From the NCBI GenBank assembly GCA_946631345.1, contig CAMPAA010000022.1:1-21793 (forward strand): a stretch of DNA of 21,793 nucleotides, in the 5' to 3' direction. Position 1 is the stretch's first letter; each line of letters opens with the position of its first letter. The translations under genes were made by a program, and so were the position numbers. The DNA is from an uncultured Verrucomicrobiota bacterium (GTDB taxonomy: Bacteria > Verrucomicrobiota > Kiritimatiellia > RFP12 > UBA1067). The notes beneath the pieces were generated by a model. The model was given only the letters and a program-made list of their open reading frames with translations, searched no databases and had not been told where the DNA came from. Below, piece by piece: positions 1 through 6,699 of the stretch.

Positions 1-11
1 TTTGGCGCGCA

Positions 12-41
12 ATTATATCATAAACCGATGTTCATTGTTTA
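12..41 (-). promoter_or_regulatory. Promoter reading out of the left edge
   Basis: On the minus strand there is a perfect -10 box TATAAT at 17-12, preceded by TGA, which gives an extended -10. It has a 4/6 -35 match TAAACA at 41-36 with an 18-base spacer. The discriminator after the -10 is GC-rich (TGCGCGCC). The gene it drives lies beyond position 1. The -10 and discriminator closely resemble those of the promoter at 12464-12493. Confidence 0.6.
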
Positions 42-55
42 TAAACTATGGACAT
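28..55. promoter_or_regulatory. 28-base near-palindrome over the -35 box (operator candidate)
   Basis: 24 of 28 bases are symmetric about 41/42. The core GTTTATAAAC (37-46) is a perfect 10-base palindrome. The outer half-sites are ATGTTCAT (28-35) and ATGGACAT (48-55), which are inverted copies apart from one base. The element covers the -35 box of the outward promoter, so a repressor site is the simplest reading. The regulator is not in the window. Confidence 0.55.
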
Positions 56-223
56 TGCTTTTTAGTCCACACACGGATTTACAACGGGATTACCGCACAC
101 AACCAACGGGCTTCTGACGAACACACCACGTACAAGTAACGGTCTCGCCACGGACAGTTGATGGACCGTAACACGGACTGAATTGGGAGACAGAAAACCT
201 GTCTACGGCCTTGAACCTTCGCG

Positions 224-291
224 GGGTCTGTCCCCATGGGGATCGGGAGCCGCACCGCGTGGGGACAGGCCCTTGCGGGGCGGCGACGGGG
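224..291. repeat. Hairpin-rich REP-like element
   Basis: GGGTCTGTCCCCA at 224-236 pairs with TGGGGACAGGCCC at 260-272, a 13-base inverted repeat with one G.T wobble and a 23-base loop. The loop holds GGGAGC...GCGTGGGGACA, which recurs in the hairpin at 21656-21686. The flank 277-291 repeats 15 bases identical to 6655-6669. It lies 3' of thiH. It may be a repetitive extragenic palindrome, a transcript end, or both. Confidence 0.5.
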
Positions 292-360
292 ACACCCAGT
301 TGTGTATGGCGGGCGCACCATACCGCGCCCAGAACCGGAGCGACTAATTACCTCGAAGCT

Positions 361-394
361 CCCGCGCCACAGGCTGCCACCCTTGCGGCGCGGG
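361..394 (-). terminator. Hairpin just after thiH
   Basis: CCCGCGCC at 361-368 and GGCGCGGG at 387-394 form an 8-bp GC-only stem, starting 14 bases after the thiH stop codon in the direction of transcription. A short inner AGG/CCT pairing is possible within the 18-base loop. No U-tract follows, so this is either a weak or factor-dependent terminator or a 3'-end stabiliser of the operon transcript. Confidence 0.4.
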
Positions 395-408
395 AAATGC
401 CGTGCCCA

Positions 409-1521
409 TCATATCCTGTTGTCCCAGTTCTTGAACACGACCTCCTGACCATTGGCCCGGACTGCGGCATAGACCTCAGCCGGGGAACGGTCATCCGACA
501 GGGTGAACTGCGCCACGTCAGCGGCGTGATGCTGCGAAAGCACCGCATAACCGCCAGGTGTCACACGCGATCCGGCGCTCATGTTGTCCGCCGCCGTAAG
601 CACGATACGGTCCCGGAAAGCCGGCGCTTCACGCGTGGACACTGTCATGCAGCATTGAGGGAAGACGATGCGGAACGCAAGCATCATCAATTCAAGGTCG
701 CGTTCATCCACCTCGCATGGCGGCACGAATCCACCCTCCACACGGCATATGCGCGGGAACGCGAACTGAACCTTCGCCGTGTAGCACTCCCTCATCAAAT
801 AGAAGGCGTGCGCCGCCAGACTCGCCGCCTCGCGCCTCCATGGTCCAAGTCCAAGCAGGAATGCGCATCCGAGCAGGCGGAATCCCGCGCGCCCGGCGCG
901 GAGCTGCGTTTCAAGACGGAAAGAATAGTCGCTTTTCGGCCCAGCCGGATGCATCTCGCGGTACAGCATCTGGTCGTACGTCTCCTGAAAGCATATCAGC
1001 CCCTCGTATCCGGCCCCGAACAGTTCCCGATAGCCGGCTTCAGTCTGCGGCGCCACCTCAAGCGAGAGGTTCGAGAACATTCCTTTGAGAATCCGTCCCA
1101 CCTCCGCAAGATGAGCTACAGTGTTCACGCGCGGATCTTCACCAGCCACGACCAGCAGCGAATCAATGCCGGTTTTGCGGATAGCCTCTGCCTCAACGCC
1201 GATTTCGTCCAAAGTGAGGTTGCGCCGCACAGTGCCACCGTGCTGGACGCGGAAGTCGCAGTATCTGCATGAGTTGACGCACGTGTTGCCGATGTAGAGC
1301 GGCGCGTACACGCTCACCGTCTTTCCGTAATAGCGCCGCCGCATGGACTGCGCCGCCCGCCGCATCTCCGGCAGGAATGGATATGCCGCAGGACTGATGA
1401 GATTCAGCAGGTCGAACCAGCCCTTGCGCGGCTTTGCGAGGCTCTCCGCAACGCGATCCGCCGTAACAGCCGCTAAATGGCGGTTGACGTCGTCTTCGGC
1501 ATACTTCAGCAACGGGAACAT
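409..1521 (-). CDS. thiH: 2-iminoacetate synthase ThiH (tyrosine lyase, radical SAM)
   Basis: ThiH cleaves tyrosine to dehydroglycine (2-iminoacetate) and p-cresol, giving the glycine-derived part of the thiamine thiazole under anaerobic conditions. The radical-SAM cluster motif CxxxCxxC is visible as C81, C85 and C88 (CVNSCRYC), preceded by the ThiH-typical stretch YGKTVSVYAPLYIGNTC. The C-terminal half carries the family's cysteine-containing and STREAP-like segment (TVSTREAPAFRD). I start at the ATG at 1521, giving 370 residues, the usual size. The open frame continues upstream to another ATG at 1629, but that stretch is an arginine-rich shadow of the thiG end with no conserved residues. 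A GGGGAAA tract lies about 9 bases before the chosen start. It is the last gene of the minus-strand cluster, 22 bases after thiG, with which it works in the thiazole synthase complex. Confidence 0.95.
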   Translation of the reverse strand: MFPLLKYAEDDVNRHLAAVTADRVAESLAKPRKGWFDLLNLISPAAYPFLPEMRRAAQSMRRRYYGKTVSVYAPLYIGNTCVNSCRYCDFRVQHGGTVRRNLTLDEIGVEAEAIRKTGIDSLLVVAGEDPRVNTVAHLAEVGRILKGMFSNLSLEVAPQTEAGYRELFGAGYEGLICFQETYDQMLYREMHPAGPKSDYSFRLETQLRAGRAGFRLLGCAFLLGLGPWRREAASLAAHAFYLMRECYTAKVQFAFPRICRVEGGFVPPCEVDERDLELMMLAFRIVFPQCCMTVSTREAPAFRDRIVLTAADNMSAGSRVTPGGYAVLSQHHAADVAQFTLSDDRSPAEVYAAVRANGQEVVFKNWDNRI

Positions 1522-1543
1522 GGATGGATTTCCCCAAGACCAC

Positions 1544-2308
1544 TCATGCGAAGATGTCCATTGGGCTTGTCGCGGAGGCTGTCGCGCGCGCCGTGGGCGG
1601 CCCGGCCTCGACCGCAAGCTCCGCCGCACGCACCGCGAACCGAAACGCCTCGGCCATCTTCACCGGATCCTCCGCCGCCGCCACAGCCGTGTTGGCAAGC
1701 ACGGCATCTGCGCCAAGTTCTATCGCCTCGGCCGCATGGGACGGCAATCCGATTCCCGCATCCACCACCACCGGCACGTGGCTCTGCTCCACAATGATCT
1801 CGATCATGTCTCGCGTGCGCAAACCGCGGTTGGACCCTATTGGAGAGCCGAGAGGCATAACCGCCGCCGCGCCAGCATCCTCGCACCGCCGCGCCAGAAC
1901 GGGGTCGGCGTTGATGTATGGAAGCACCACCATGCCGAGCTTCGCGCACTCCCTCACCGCCGACAGCGTCTCGATTGGGTCCGGCATGAGATAGCGTGCG
2001 TCCGGATGTATCTCAATCTTGATCCAGTTGAAGCCGGCGGCTTTTCCAATCTTTGCCATGCGCACAGCCTCCTCCGCATTGCGTGCGCCTGAGGTGTTGA
2101 GCATCACCTGCACCCTGCTGCGGTCTATCGCTCCAAGAATGGAGTCTTCCGCTGCATCATCCTCGTGGACGCGCGTGAGCGCTGCTGTCACGAGCTCCGT
2201 GCCGCTCGCCTCGAGCGCGGCCCGGGTAAGCTCGCGGCTTGCGAACTTCCCCGTGCCAAGGAAAAAACGGTTGGCGAACTTCCGCCCTCCTATGACCAAT
2301 GACTTCAT
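1544..2308 (-). CDS. thiG: Thiazole synthase ThiG
   Basis: ThiG condenses 1-deoxy-D-xylulose 5-phosphate, dehydroglycine and the sulfur of ThiS thiocarboxylate into the thiazole phosphate. The 254-residue length is normal for the family. K97 in NWIKIEIH is the expected Schiff-base lysine. The phosphate-binding, beta-barrel segments VMPLGSPIGSNRGL and VLANTAVAAAEDPVKMAEAF are clear. The start ATG has a strong Shine-Dalgarno sequence (AAAGGAG, 8 bases upstream). It lies 26 bases after the amidotransferase gene and is followed by thiH. It shares its operon with the genes for its partners ThiS and ThiH. The last 15 residues, after PPTARAT, are typical of the variable tail. Confidence 0.97.
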   Translation of the reverse strand: MKSLVIGGRKFANRFFLGTGKFASRELTRAALEASGTELVTAALTRVHEDDAAEDSILGAIDRSRVQVMLNTSGARNAEEAVRMAKIGKAAGFNWIKIEIHPDARYLMPDPIETLSAVRECAKLGMVVLPYINADPVLARRCEDAGAAAVMPLGSPIGSNRGLRTRDMIEIIVEQSHVPVVVDAGIGLPSHAAEAIELGADAVLANTAVAAAEDPVKMAEAFRFAVRAAELAVEAGPPTARATASATSPMDIFA

Positions 2309-2334
2309 CTTGACTGCTCCTTTCTCAACTGCGC

Positions 2335-3111
2335 CTACAGGCGCGCGAAATTCATGTATACGAAACGGTAGTCTTCCGGATTGTATATGTATTCATGGCC
2401 GTGCGGCATCCCCTCACGCACAATCTCCCCGTTGTGCGCCGCCACGAGGCGAGTGAACGGCACATGCCGCCATTCACCCGACGTAAGAGGACGGGTCGAG
2501 AACGTCAAGCACCCGTCATCCTGGCTTAGGTAAAGCGAATTCCTGAAGTTCACATGCGCGTACATCACCTCTCCGTCGAACATGAGCAGGTTCAGCTTGT
2601 TCCCGTCCGAAAGCTCGGCAATCGCCTCCGCGAGCACCTCAAAGCGCTCCCGCTCGTCCAATGCGCAGTGGCATTTCGCCTGCGCCGAGTTGATCCGTTC
2701 GATCAGATGCAGCAGAGCCCGTTCCGAATCCGTATCGCCAAACTGTATTCCCATGTAGTCGTTGAGTATTCTCCCATTGAAGACGGTGCCATTGTGCACG
2801 AGCGTCCACGTGCGACCACGGTTGTCCTCGCATGAAAACGGGTGGCAGTTTTCGTATTCAAGCGTTCCCACCGTGGCCAGCCGTATGTGCGCAAGAAGCG
2901 CCTGCTCCTCTATCCGCCCCTCCAGCCTGTGGCGGAGATACGCACTTGCCGTCGCATTGACCGGCTCCTTCTCTATGGACGGCGCCCCCGTCTCCGAAAA
3001 GCGCGCCAGCCCCCATCCGTGAGGATGCTGATCGCCATGGGAGAAGAACTCTCGCAGAATGTCGTTCACCCTGATCCGCCTGCGCGCGGAAATTCCAAGC
3101 ATCTCACACAT
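2335..3111 (-). CDS. Class II glutamine amidotransferase (YafJ/EgtC-like)
   Basis: A 258-residue N-terminal-nucleophile amidotransferase domain of the YafJ/EgtC type. The catalytic cysteine is residue 2 (MCEMLG), so the start must be the ATG at 3111; the longer open frame to 3171 would bury the nucleophile. Other family marks are HGWGLARF, HIRLATVG (glutamine-binding Arg), NCHPFS, VHNGT and GDTDSERAL. There is no attached synthase domain. In this family EgtC hydrolyses gamma-glutamyl bonds in ergothioneine synthesis, while YafJ has no settled role. Its start codon overlaps the end of the upstream GshA-type ligase gene by 8 bases, a sign of translational coupling. A gamma-glutamyl hydrolase or amidotransferase acting on that ligase's product is therefore a reasonable inference. 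The substrate cannot be read from sequence. Confidence 0.88.
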   Translation of the reverse strand: MCEMLGISARRRIRVNDILREFFSHGDQHPHGWGLARFSETGAPSIEKEPVNATASAYLRHRLEGRIEEQALLAHIRLATVGTLEYENCHPFSCEDNRGRTWTLVHNGTVFNGRILNDYMGIQFGDTDSERALLHLIERINSAQAKCHCALDERERFEVLAEAIAELSDGNKLNLLMFDGEVMYAHVNFRNSLYLSQDDGCLTFSTRPLTSGEWRHVPFTRLVAAHNGEIVREGMPHGHEYIYNPEDYRFVYMNFARL

Positions 3112-4363
3112 GACTCGCCTCCGACAGCTCCTTGGCCCAAGACAGCCCCTTCTCCGCGAATGTGCCGCCAAACCGCTCCTTGACCTTCACCGCATACCTG
3201 TTGCCGTCCACCTCAAGTTTGCCGTACTCGAAATCGATGACGTCCGCAATCTCCTGCGGGAAGTCCGCGAAGAAACGCCGCATCTCCGAAAGAAGGCTCA
3301 GCCCAATGCGCCGCACAGAGCCTGCCACGCCATCCGGCAAGACGATGTCCGGAATATCTATGTCATAACGTGCGGCATTCTTGAAGTTCCTCACGGCCTG
3401 CAGCTGATTCCCGCCCGAAAGATGCGCCACCGGACGCGATGCGCACCAGAGCATCAACAGCTGGATGAAGAGAACATCACGGTCGTCCACAAGACCGCCG
3501 ACCAGCGGATTCAGATCCACGCACCGCACTTCAATGTGATCTATGCCGCGCTCCACGAGCGACGTGAGCTTGTTCGCGCCATGCGGCTTGAGCCTGACAG
3601 GGAAATAGAGTTCGCTTGGCGCGGCGATGTATCCGCGCCTGACGTATTCGCGGATTGCGTTCGCATACGCATCAACGCTGGAATAGTCGTTCACAGGCGT
3701 GAAATGGTTCCAATAGCCAAACTCGCTGCACCGCACGCTTGCCAGTCCGAGGAACTCTTCGCCTCCTTTCATCCCGCGGTGGAGATAAGAGGCGTCAAGG
3801 AGCGGGCTTGCGGCCGTCAACGGAACAAGCACCCATCCCCAGAGCATCAGCTGCTCGGCCACATGCAGATAGAGCCGGTCGCGGAACGCCCTTTCGTCCT
3901 CGACTCCCGCCGCCGCCGACAGGAGGGTTTCCCCTAAGGAAAAGTTCACATGGATTCCGCAGAACGTCATCAGATAGCGCCCGTATTTCGCTGAAAGGTA
4001 GTTGCGGTATGCTCCCTTAGCCGCCTGCCCCCCGTCAAACTTCGCCGGCACGACATCCGTCTCGTCCTCGATGAACGGCGGATTGGAGAACGGCCAGAGG
4101 CATTCGCGCCCGTCAAGTGTGCGCAGCATCTCGGCGTTCAGCGCATTAAGTTCGGCCACTGCCGCGCCTGCCGAGGGATGCACCCCGGTGTTGATCTCCG
4201 TCTGGTTCTCGCAGAAATCCCGCACTATGCGCTGCGAGTCGGGGAACGGGTGCGGAGTGTGCGCCATGCGTCCATCTGACGTCACGCGCAGCGCCTCGCG
4301 CTCAAGCCCGAAGTTCCCTTCGAGCGCATGCGGCCTCAGCCTTGTCTGACGAACATCCAACAC
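3104..4363 (-). CDS. gshA: Glutamate-cysteine ligase, GshA/GshF-N-terminal type
   Basis: The sequence resembles Escherichia coli GshA and the N-terminal half of bifunctional GshF. The marks are FGLEREALRVTSDG near the N-terminus, CGIHVNFSL in the middle, and RGIDHIEVRCVDLNP followed by LLMLWCA. These enzymes join the gamma-carboxyl of glutamate to cysteine using ATP. It is 419 residues against about 518 for E. coli GshA, and there is no C-terminal ATP-grasp domain, so it would make gamma-glutamylcysteine and not glutathione. The start is a GTG at 4363 with AGGAG 9 bases before it. No in-frame ATG is better. It follows the GCS2-type gene by 16 bases and overlaps the amidotransferase gene by 8. 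Cysteine as the acceptor is inferred from the family and was not tested. The gene symbol is by homology. Confidence 0.88.
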   Translation of the reverse strand: MLDVRQTRLRPHALEGNFGLEREALRVTSDGRMAHTPHPFPDSQRIVRDFCENQTEINTGVHPSAGAAVAELNALNAEMLRTLDGRECLWPFSNPPFIEDETDVVPAKFDGGQAAKGAYRNYLSAKYGRYLMTFCGIHVNFSLGETLLSAAAGVEDERAFRDRLYLHVAEQLMLWGWVLVPLTAASPLLDASYLHRGMKGGEEFLGLASVRCSEFGYWNHFTPVNDYSSVDAYANAIREYVRRGYIAAPSELYFPVRLKPHGANKLTSLVERGIDHIEVRCVDLNPLVGGLVDDRDVLFIQLLMLWCASRPVAHLSGGNQLQAVRNFKNAARYDIDIPDIVLPDGVAGSVRRIGLSLLSEMRRFFADFPQEIADVIDFEYGKLEVDGNRYAVKVKERFGGTFAEKGLSWAKELSEASHV

Positions 4364-4379
4364 GGTGTATGACTCCTAT

Positions 4380-5774
4380 TCATGGTAGCGCGCCATAGTC
4401 ATCCGCTATGGACTCGATTGACTCTCCCTGCCCGATGCGCTCTACGCATTCCCTGGCAGGGCTGACAAGAGTATCGGCGCGGCGACGGAGAGGGACGAGG
4501 AAATACTCCTCCCCGAAGCCGCGTCCGCGAAGTCCCTCCTCCGCTAGATCGAGAATCCGATGCAACTGCGCGCGAAGCGCAGAGTGCTCCACAAATGACG
4601 GCCACGCACGAAGCGACATCAGCCCGCGCAGCTCTGCTGCCCCATATCCATGCCCGTACAGGGCTGTATCGGCGGCCAGCAGCTCCGCCATAGCCGTGAG
4701 GTTCTCCGTAAGCCCCGCATGAAACGCCGCCGACGCAAACGCATCGCGTACGGGCTGTTCACAAACGGAGCGGAATTCAACCGTTCCCCGCTGGGTAAGA
4801 TCCTCGAACTTGAACGGACGCAACCATGCTACGTCGTCCGCATCCGGCGAAAACAGGCATTGCCGGTGCATCCCAGCGGTGCCATCCCAATATTCGGCGC
4901 TCATCGTCCCCTTCTCCAGATATCCGGAAAGCGGGATAGGAGTGAAGTTCAAATACCATCCGCCGCGCTCCACACAGTAGATGCTTGTCGATTCAAGATA
5001 TCCCTCCAGGTCGTCGAGCGAGCGTAGCGTCACGCCATACATGCCGCAATTGTGCGGGTTGAGCCCATGTAGGCTATGGCTCCAGAGACGATCCCTGCCG
5101 CACAGCGTTTCACCACCATCGCCAAAAGGCGAGTTGGCGAAGAGTACGGCCTTAAACGGTTCAAGCAGATTGAAAGTGTTGATGATAGGAATTACGGTTG
5201 CTTCATCGGCATCAATCTGCGCCTGCGATGCGCATGAGAATAGACCAAAGTCCGGATGGTCATGGAAGCGCGGCGCGCCACCATACTTCGAATACGACTT
5301 CAGATGGTGCAGCAGCATCCTGTAGCGCCCATTCCCGATCGGTTCAGGCCGGTTCTCCTTCCAGTGCGGATTGATGCCCATGCCAGTAAGCGCATGACCC
5401 TGCCGGTCCAATGCCGCCTGCAATGCGGCGTAGTAGGCGCAAAACCGATCGTGTACCGCCGTCAGGTCTTCGGTCGGTCCGAAAGACAGCTCTAGCGTGT
5501 TGAAAGAGCAGTCGAAGGAAAGTTCATCTCCCGTCTTCGGATCACGCGCCCGATGCAATGCGCCTGAATCGTCATGGGCCGTATCAGGGAAGTTAAACCG
5601 TGAAAGGAAATCCGCCGTTGCGCCATGGACGGCGGTGAAGTCGGTCGGTGCGCCGGGAGTGCGGTTCCACACGGGAAACTCAAGCTCCACGCCCACGCGC
5701 CGCGTGCGTGGACGACGTAGCGGGGCGAAGAAATGCGCGTCAAGCGCGGCGTATAGTCTTTGCTTGTCTGGCAT
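4380..5774 (-). CDS. Glutamate-cysteine ligase family protein (GCS2-type)
   Basis: This is an ATP-dependent carboxylate-amine ligase of the GCS2 superfamily, about 464 residues. The N-terminal VGVELEFPVWN resembles the metal and glutamate-binding strand of the family, and FNTLELSFGP is the matching second strand. Further marks are GMGINPHW, HHLKSYSKYGG, GGWYLNFTPIPL and GTVEFRSVCEQP. It is clearly different in sequence from the GshA-type ligase immediately downstream, so the operon holds two ligases of one superfamily. The acceptor amino acid or amine is unknown: it could be cysteine, or the gamma-glutamyl dipeptide made by its neighbour. The start is uncertain. The ATG at 5774 is given, but an in-frame GTG at 5783 has a better-spaced purine-rich GGGGGTG tract. 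Gaps of 22-31 bases to thiF (depending on the start) and 16 bases to the next ligase gene show operon membership. Confidence 0.78.
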   Translation of the reverse strand: MPDKQRLYAALDAHFFAPLRRPRTRRVGVELEFPVWNRTPGAPTDFTAVHGATADFLSRFNFPDTAHDDSGALHRARDPKTGDELSFDCSFNTLELSFGPTEDLTAVHDRFCAYYAALQAALDRQGHALTGMGINPHWKENRPEPIGNGRYRMLLHHLKSYSKYGGAPRFHDHPDFGLFSCASQAQIDADEATVIPIINTFNLLEPFKAVLFANSPFGDGGETLCGRDRLWSHSLHGLNPHNCGMYGVTLRSLDDLEGYLESTSIYCVERGGWYLNFTPIPLSGYLEKGTMSAEYWDGTAGMHRQCLFSPDADDVAWLRPFKFEDLTQRGTVEFRSVCEQPVRDAFASAAFHAGLTENLTAMAELLAADTALYGHGYGAAELRGLMSLRAWPSFVEHSALRAQLHRILDLAEEGLRGRGFGEEYFLVPLRRRADTLVSPARECVERIGQGESIESIADDYGALP

Positions 5775-5805
5775 GACGCACACTCAATCAGCTACACCCC
5801 CAGCT

Positions 5806-6405
5806 TCAAAGCGCCTCGCCCAGAAGCAGCGCAACCACGGCATTTGCCTGCATCGCGGCGGCGATTCCCACACGCGGACTCACCGGAGCCAGACCGTTGC
5901 GGATGTCGCTTGCCGTATCCCCAATCAGTATGAGGTTCTTGCCGATCCTCCGCTGGCGGATTTCGCACGAACGTCCCCAACCTGCGATGCCGCTTGCCGA
6001 TATGATTGGCTTGCCCATTGGAAGCAGGGAGCCAAGAAGCATTGACTTCGCGTCTGCGGAATCAAGCGCTTCCACGATGACCGCGCACCCGGCAAACGTC
6101 CAGTCCGCGTTTTCCGGAGAGAGACGCACATCATGGAGCGAAAGCTGCAGCTCCGGCTCTATGCGACGAAGATTTGCCGCCAAAGCCTCCACCTTCTTCT
6201 GGCCAATCTGATCCCGGAAGAAGAACTGCCGGTTGAGATTCGATTCGCTCACGACATCGAAATCGGCGATGACAAGCTTTTTCACGCCTGCGCGAACAAG
6301 GTGCGCCGCGCAGTTCGATCCAAGGCCGCCCGCTCCGGCAAGCCCAACCGTGGCACCTTCGAGAATGCCACGCTCCCGTTCCGTGAGATATGTGTTTGCG
6401 CCCAT
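5806..6405 (-). CDS. thiF: Sulfur carrier protein ThiS adenylyltransferase ThiF (short form)
   Basis: An E1-like enzyme that adenylates the C-terminal glycine of ThiS before sulfur transfer. The nucleotide-binding loop GAGGLGS is at residues 24-30, and the Mg-ATP motif DFDVVSESNLNRQ runs from D48 to Q60. The conserved QKKVEAL segment follows at about 69-75, and VEALDSADAK at 111-120. The 199-residue length fits the short ThiF family 2. It lacks the CxxC zinc pairs of the 250-residue E. coli enzyme. The remaining cysteines include C147 (GRSCEIR), which might be the transfer cysteine, but I cannot align it with certainty. A GGAGGGG ribosome-binding site overlaps the 12-base gap after thiS. The adjacent thiS gene encodes its obvious partner. 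Confidence 0.92.
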   Translation of the reverse strand: MGANTYLTERERGILEGATVGLAGAGGLGSNCAAHLVRAGVKKLVIADFDVVSESNLNRQFFFRDQIGQKKVEALAANLRRIEPELQLSLHDVRLSPENADWTFAGCAVIVEALDSADAKSMLLGSLLPMGKPIISASGIAGWGRSCEIRQRRIGKNLILIGDTASDIRNGLAPVSPRVGIAAAMQANAVVALLLGEAL

Positions 6406-6417
6406 GCCGCCCCCTCC

Positions 6418-6618
6418 TCAACCGCCGGAAACGATCTGGAAGATGTTCAGTTCCGCACCCTCCACGAGAGGTATCCGGCTCCAGTCAGCATCGGCATCCA
6501 GTATCCCGCCGTTCAGCTCCACGACCACCTCTGACCTTCTCTTGACCTGAACATCGACAAACGTGGCTACGTTCTGCGCCGAGGTTTCGGTTTCCCTGCC
6601 CTGATATATTATCTTCAT
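6418..6618 (-). CDS. thiS: Sulfur carrier protein ThiS
   Basis: A 66-residue ubiquitin-fold sulfur carrier ending in the required Gly-Gly (FQIVSGG). It is adenylated by ThiF and carried as a thiocarboxylate to ThiG. Family marks are VVVELNGGIL in the middle and LVEGAELNIFQIVSGG at the end, where no residue needs removal after the glycines. I start at the ATG at 6618, because AGAAGGAG lies 6-7 bases before it. The 21 codons further upstream are the transcribed hairpin at 6642-6670 and give an unnatural proline/arginine-rich extension. Besides thiazole synthesis, the carrier could also serve MetY (see findings). Confidence 0.93.
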   Translation of the reverse strand: MKIIYQGRETETSAQNVATFVDVQVKRRSEVVVELNGGILDADADWSRIPLVEGAELNIFQIVSGG

Positions 6619-6641
6619 CGCATGCTCCTTCTCTTTCAAAC

Positions 6642-6670
6642 GCCCCGCCGCCGGGGGGCGGCGACGGGGC
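6642..6670 (-). repeat. Strong intercistronic hairpin between the DUF3034 gene and thiS
   Basis: Read on the minus strand, a 12-base arm GCCCCGTCGCCG pairs with CGGCGGCGGGGC across a 5-base C loop. The only non-Watson-Crick pair is U.G, which is stable in the RNA of this strand but would be a C.A mismatch in a plus-strand RNA. This supports a role in the minus-strand transcript. No U-tract follows. It probably stabilises or partly terminates the upstream outer-membrane-protein message. Fifteen bases (6655-6669) recur at 277-291. Confidence 0.6.
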
Positions 6671-6699
6671 AAACCAACCATAACGATTCAATACGCGCT

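Larger units (their letters stand above)
1..408. other. Non-coding region downstream of thiH, with promoter and hairpins
   Basis: I find no convincing gene in these 408 bases. The one open frame on the minus strand (79-321) is arginine- and proline-rich, has no recognisable domain and runs through the hairpin elements. What the region holds is listed separately: a minus-strand promoter and long palindrome at 12-55, a hairpin-rich element at 224-291, and a hairpin just after the thiH stop codon at 361-394. A further small perfect hairpin lies at 188-204, with 6-base arms AGACAG/CTGTCT and a 5-base loop. Confidence 0.7.

Noticed and set aside
79..180. CRISPR-like or short tandem repeats near the left edge
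   Set aside because: Only short fragments such as CAACGGG and CACGGAC recur two times, with no regular spacing.
79..321. 80-codon minus-strand open frame downstream of thiH
   Set aside because: It has no ribosome-binding site or domain, and it crosses the hairpin element at 224-291.
211..1272. 353-codon open frame on the plus strand
   Set aside because: It is antisense to thiH, arginine- and histidine-rich, without a domain or ribosome-binding site; a GC-rich shadow frame.
1522..1629. N-terminal extension of ThiH to the ATG at 1629
   Set aside because: The extra 36 residues overlap the end of thiG, are arginine-rich and exceed the family's usual length; the ATG at 1521 gives the normal size.
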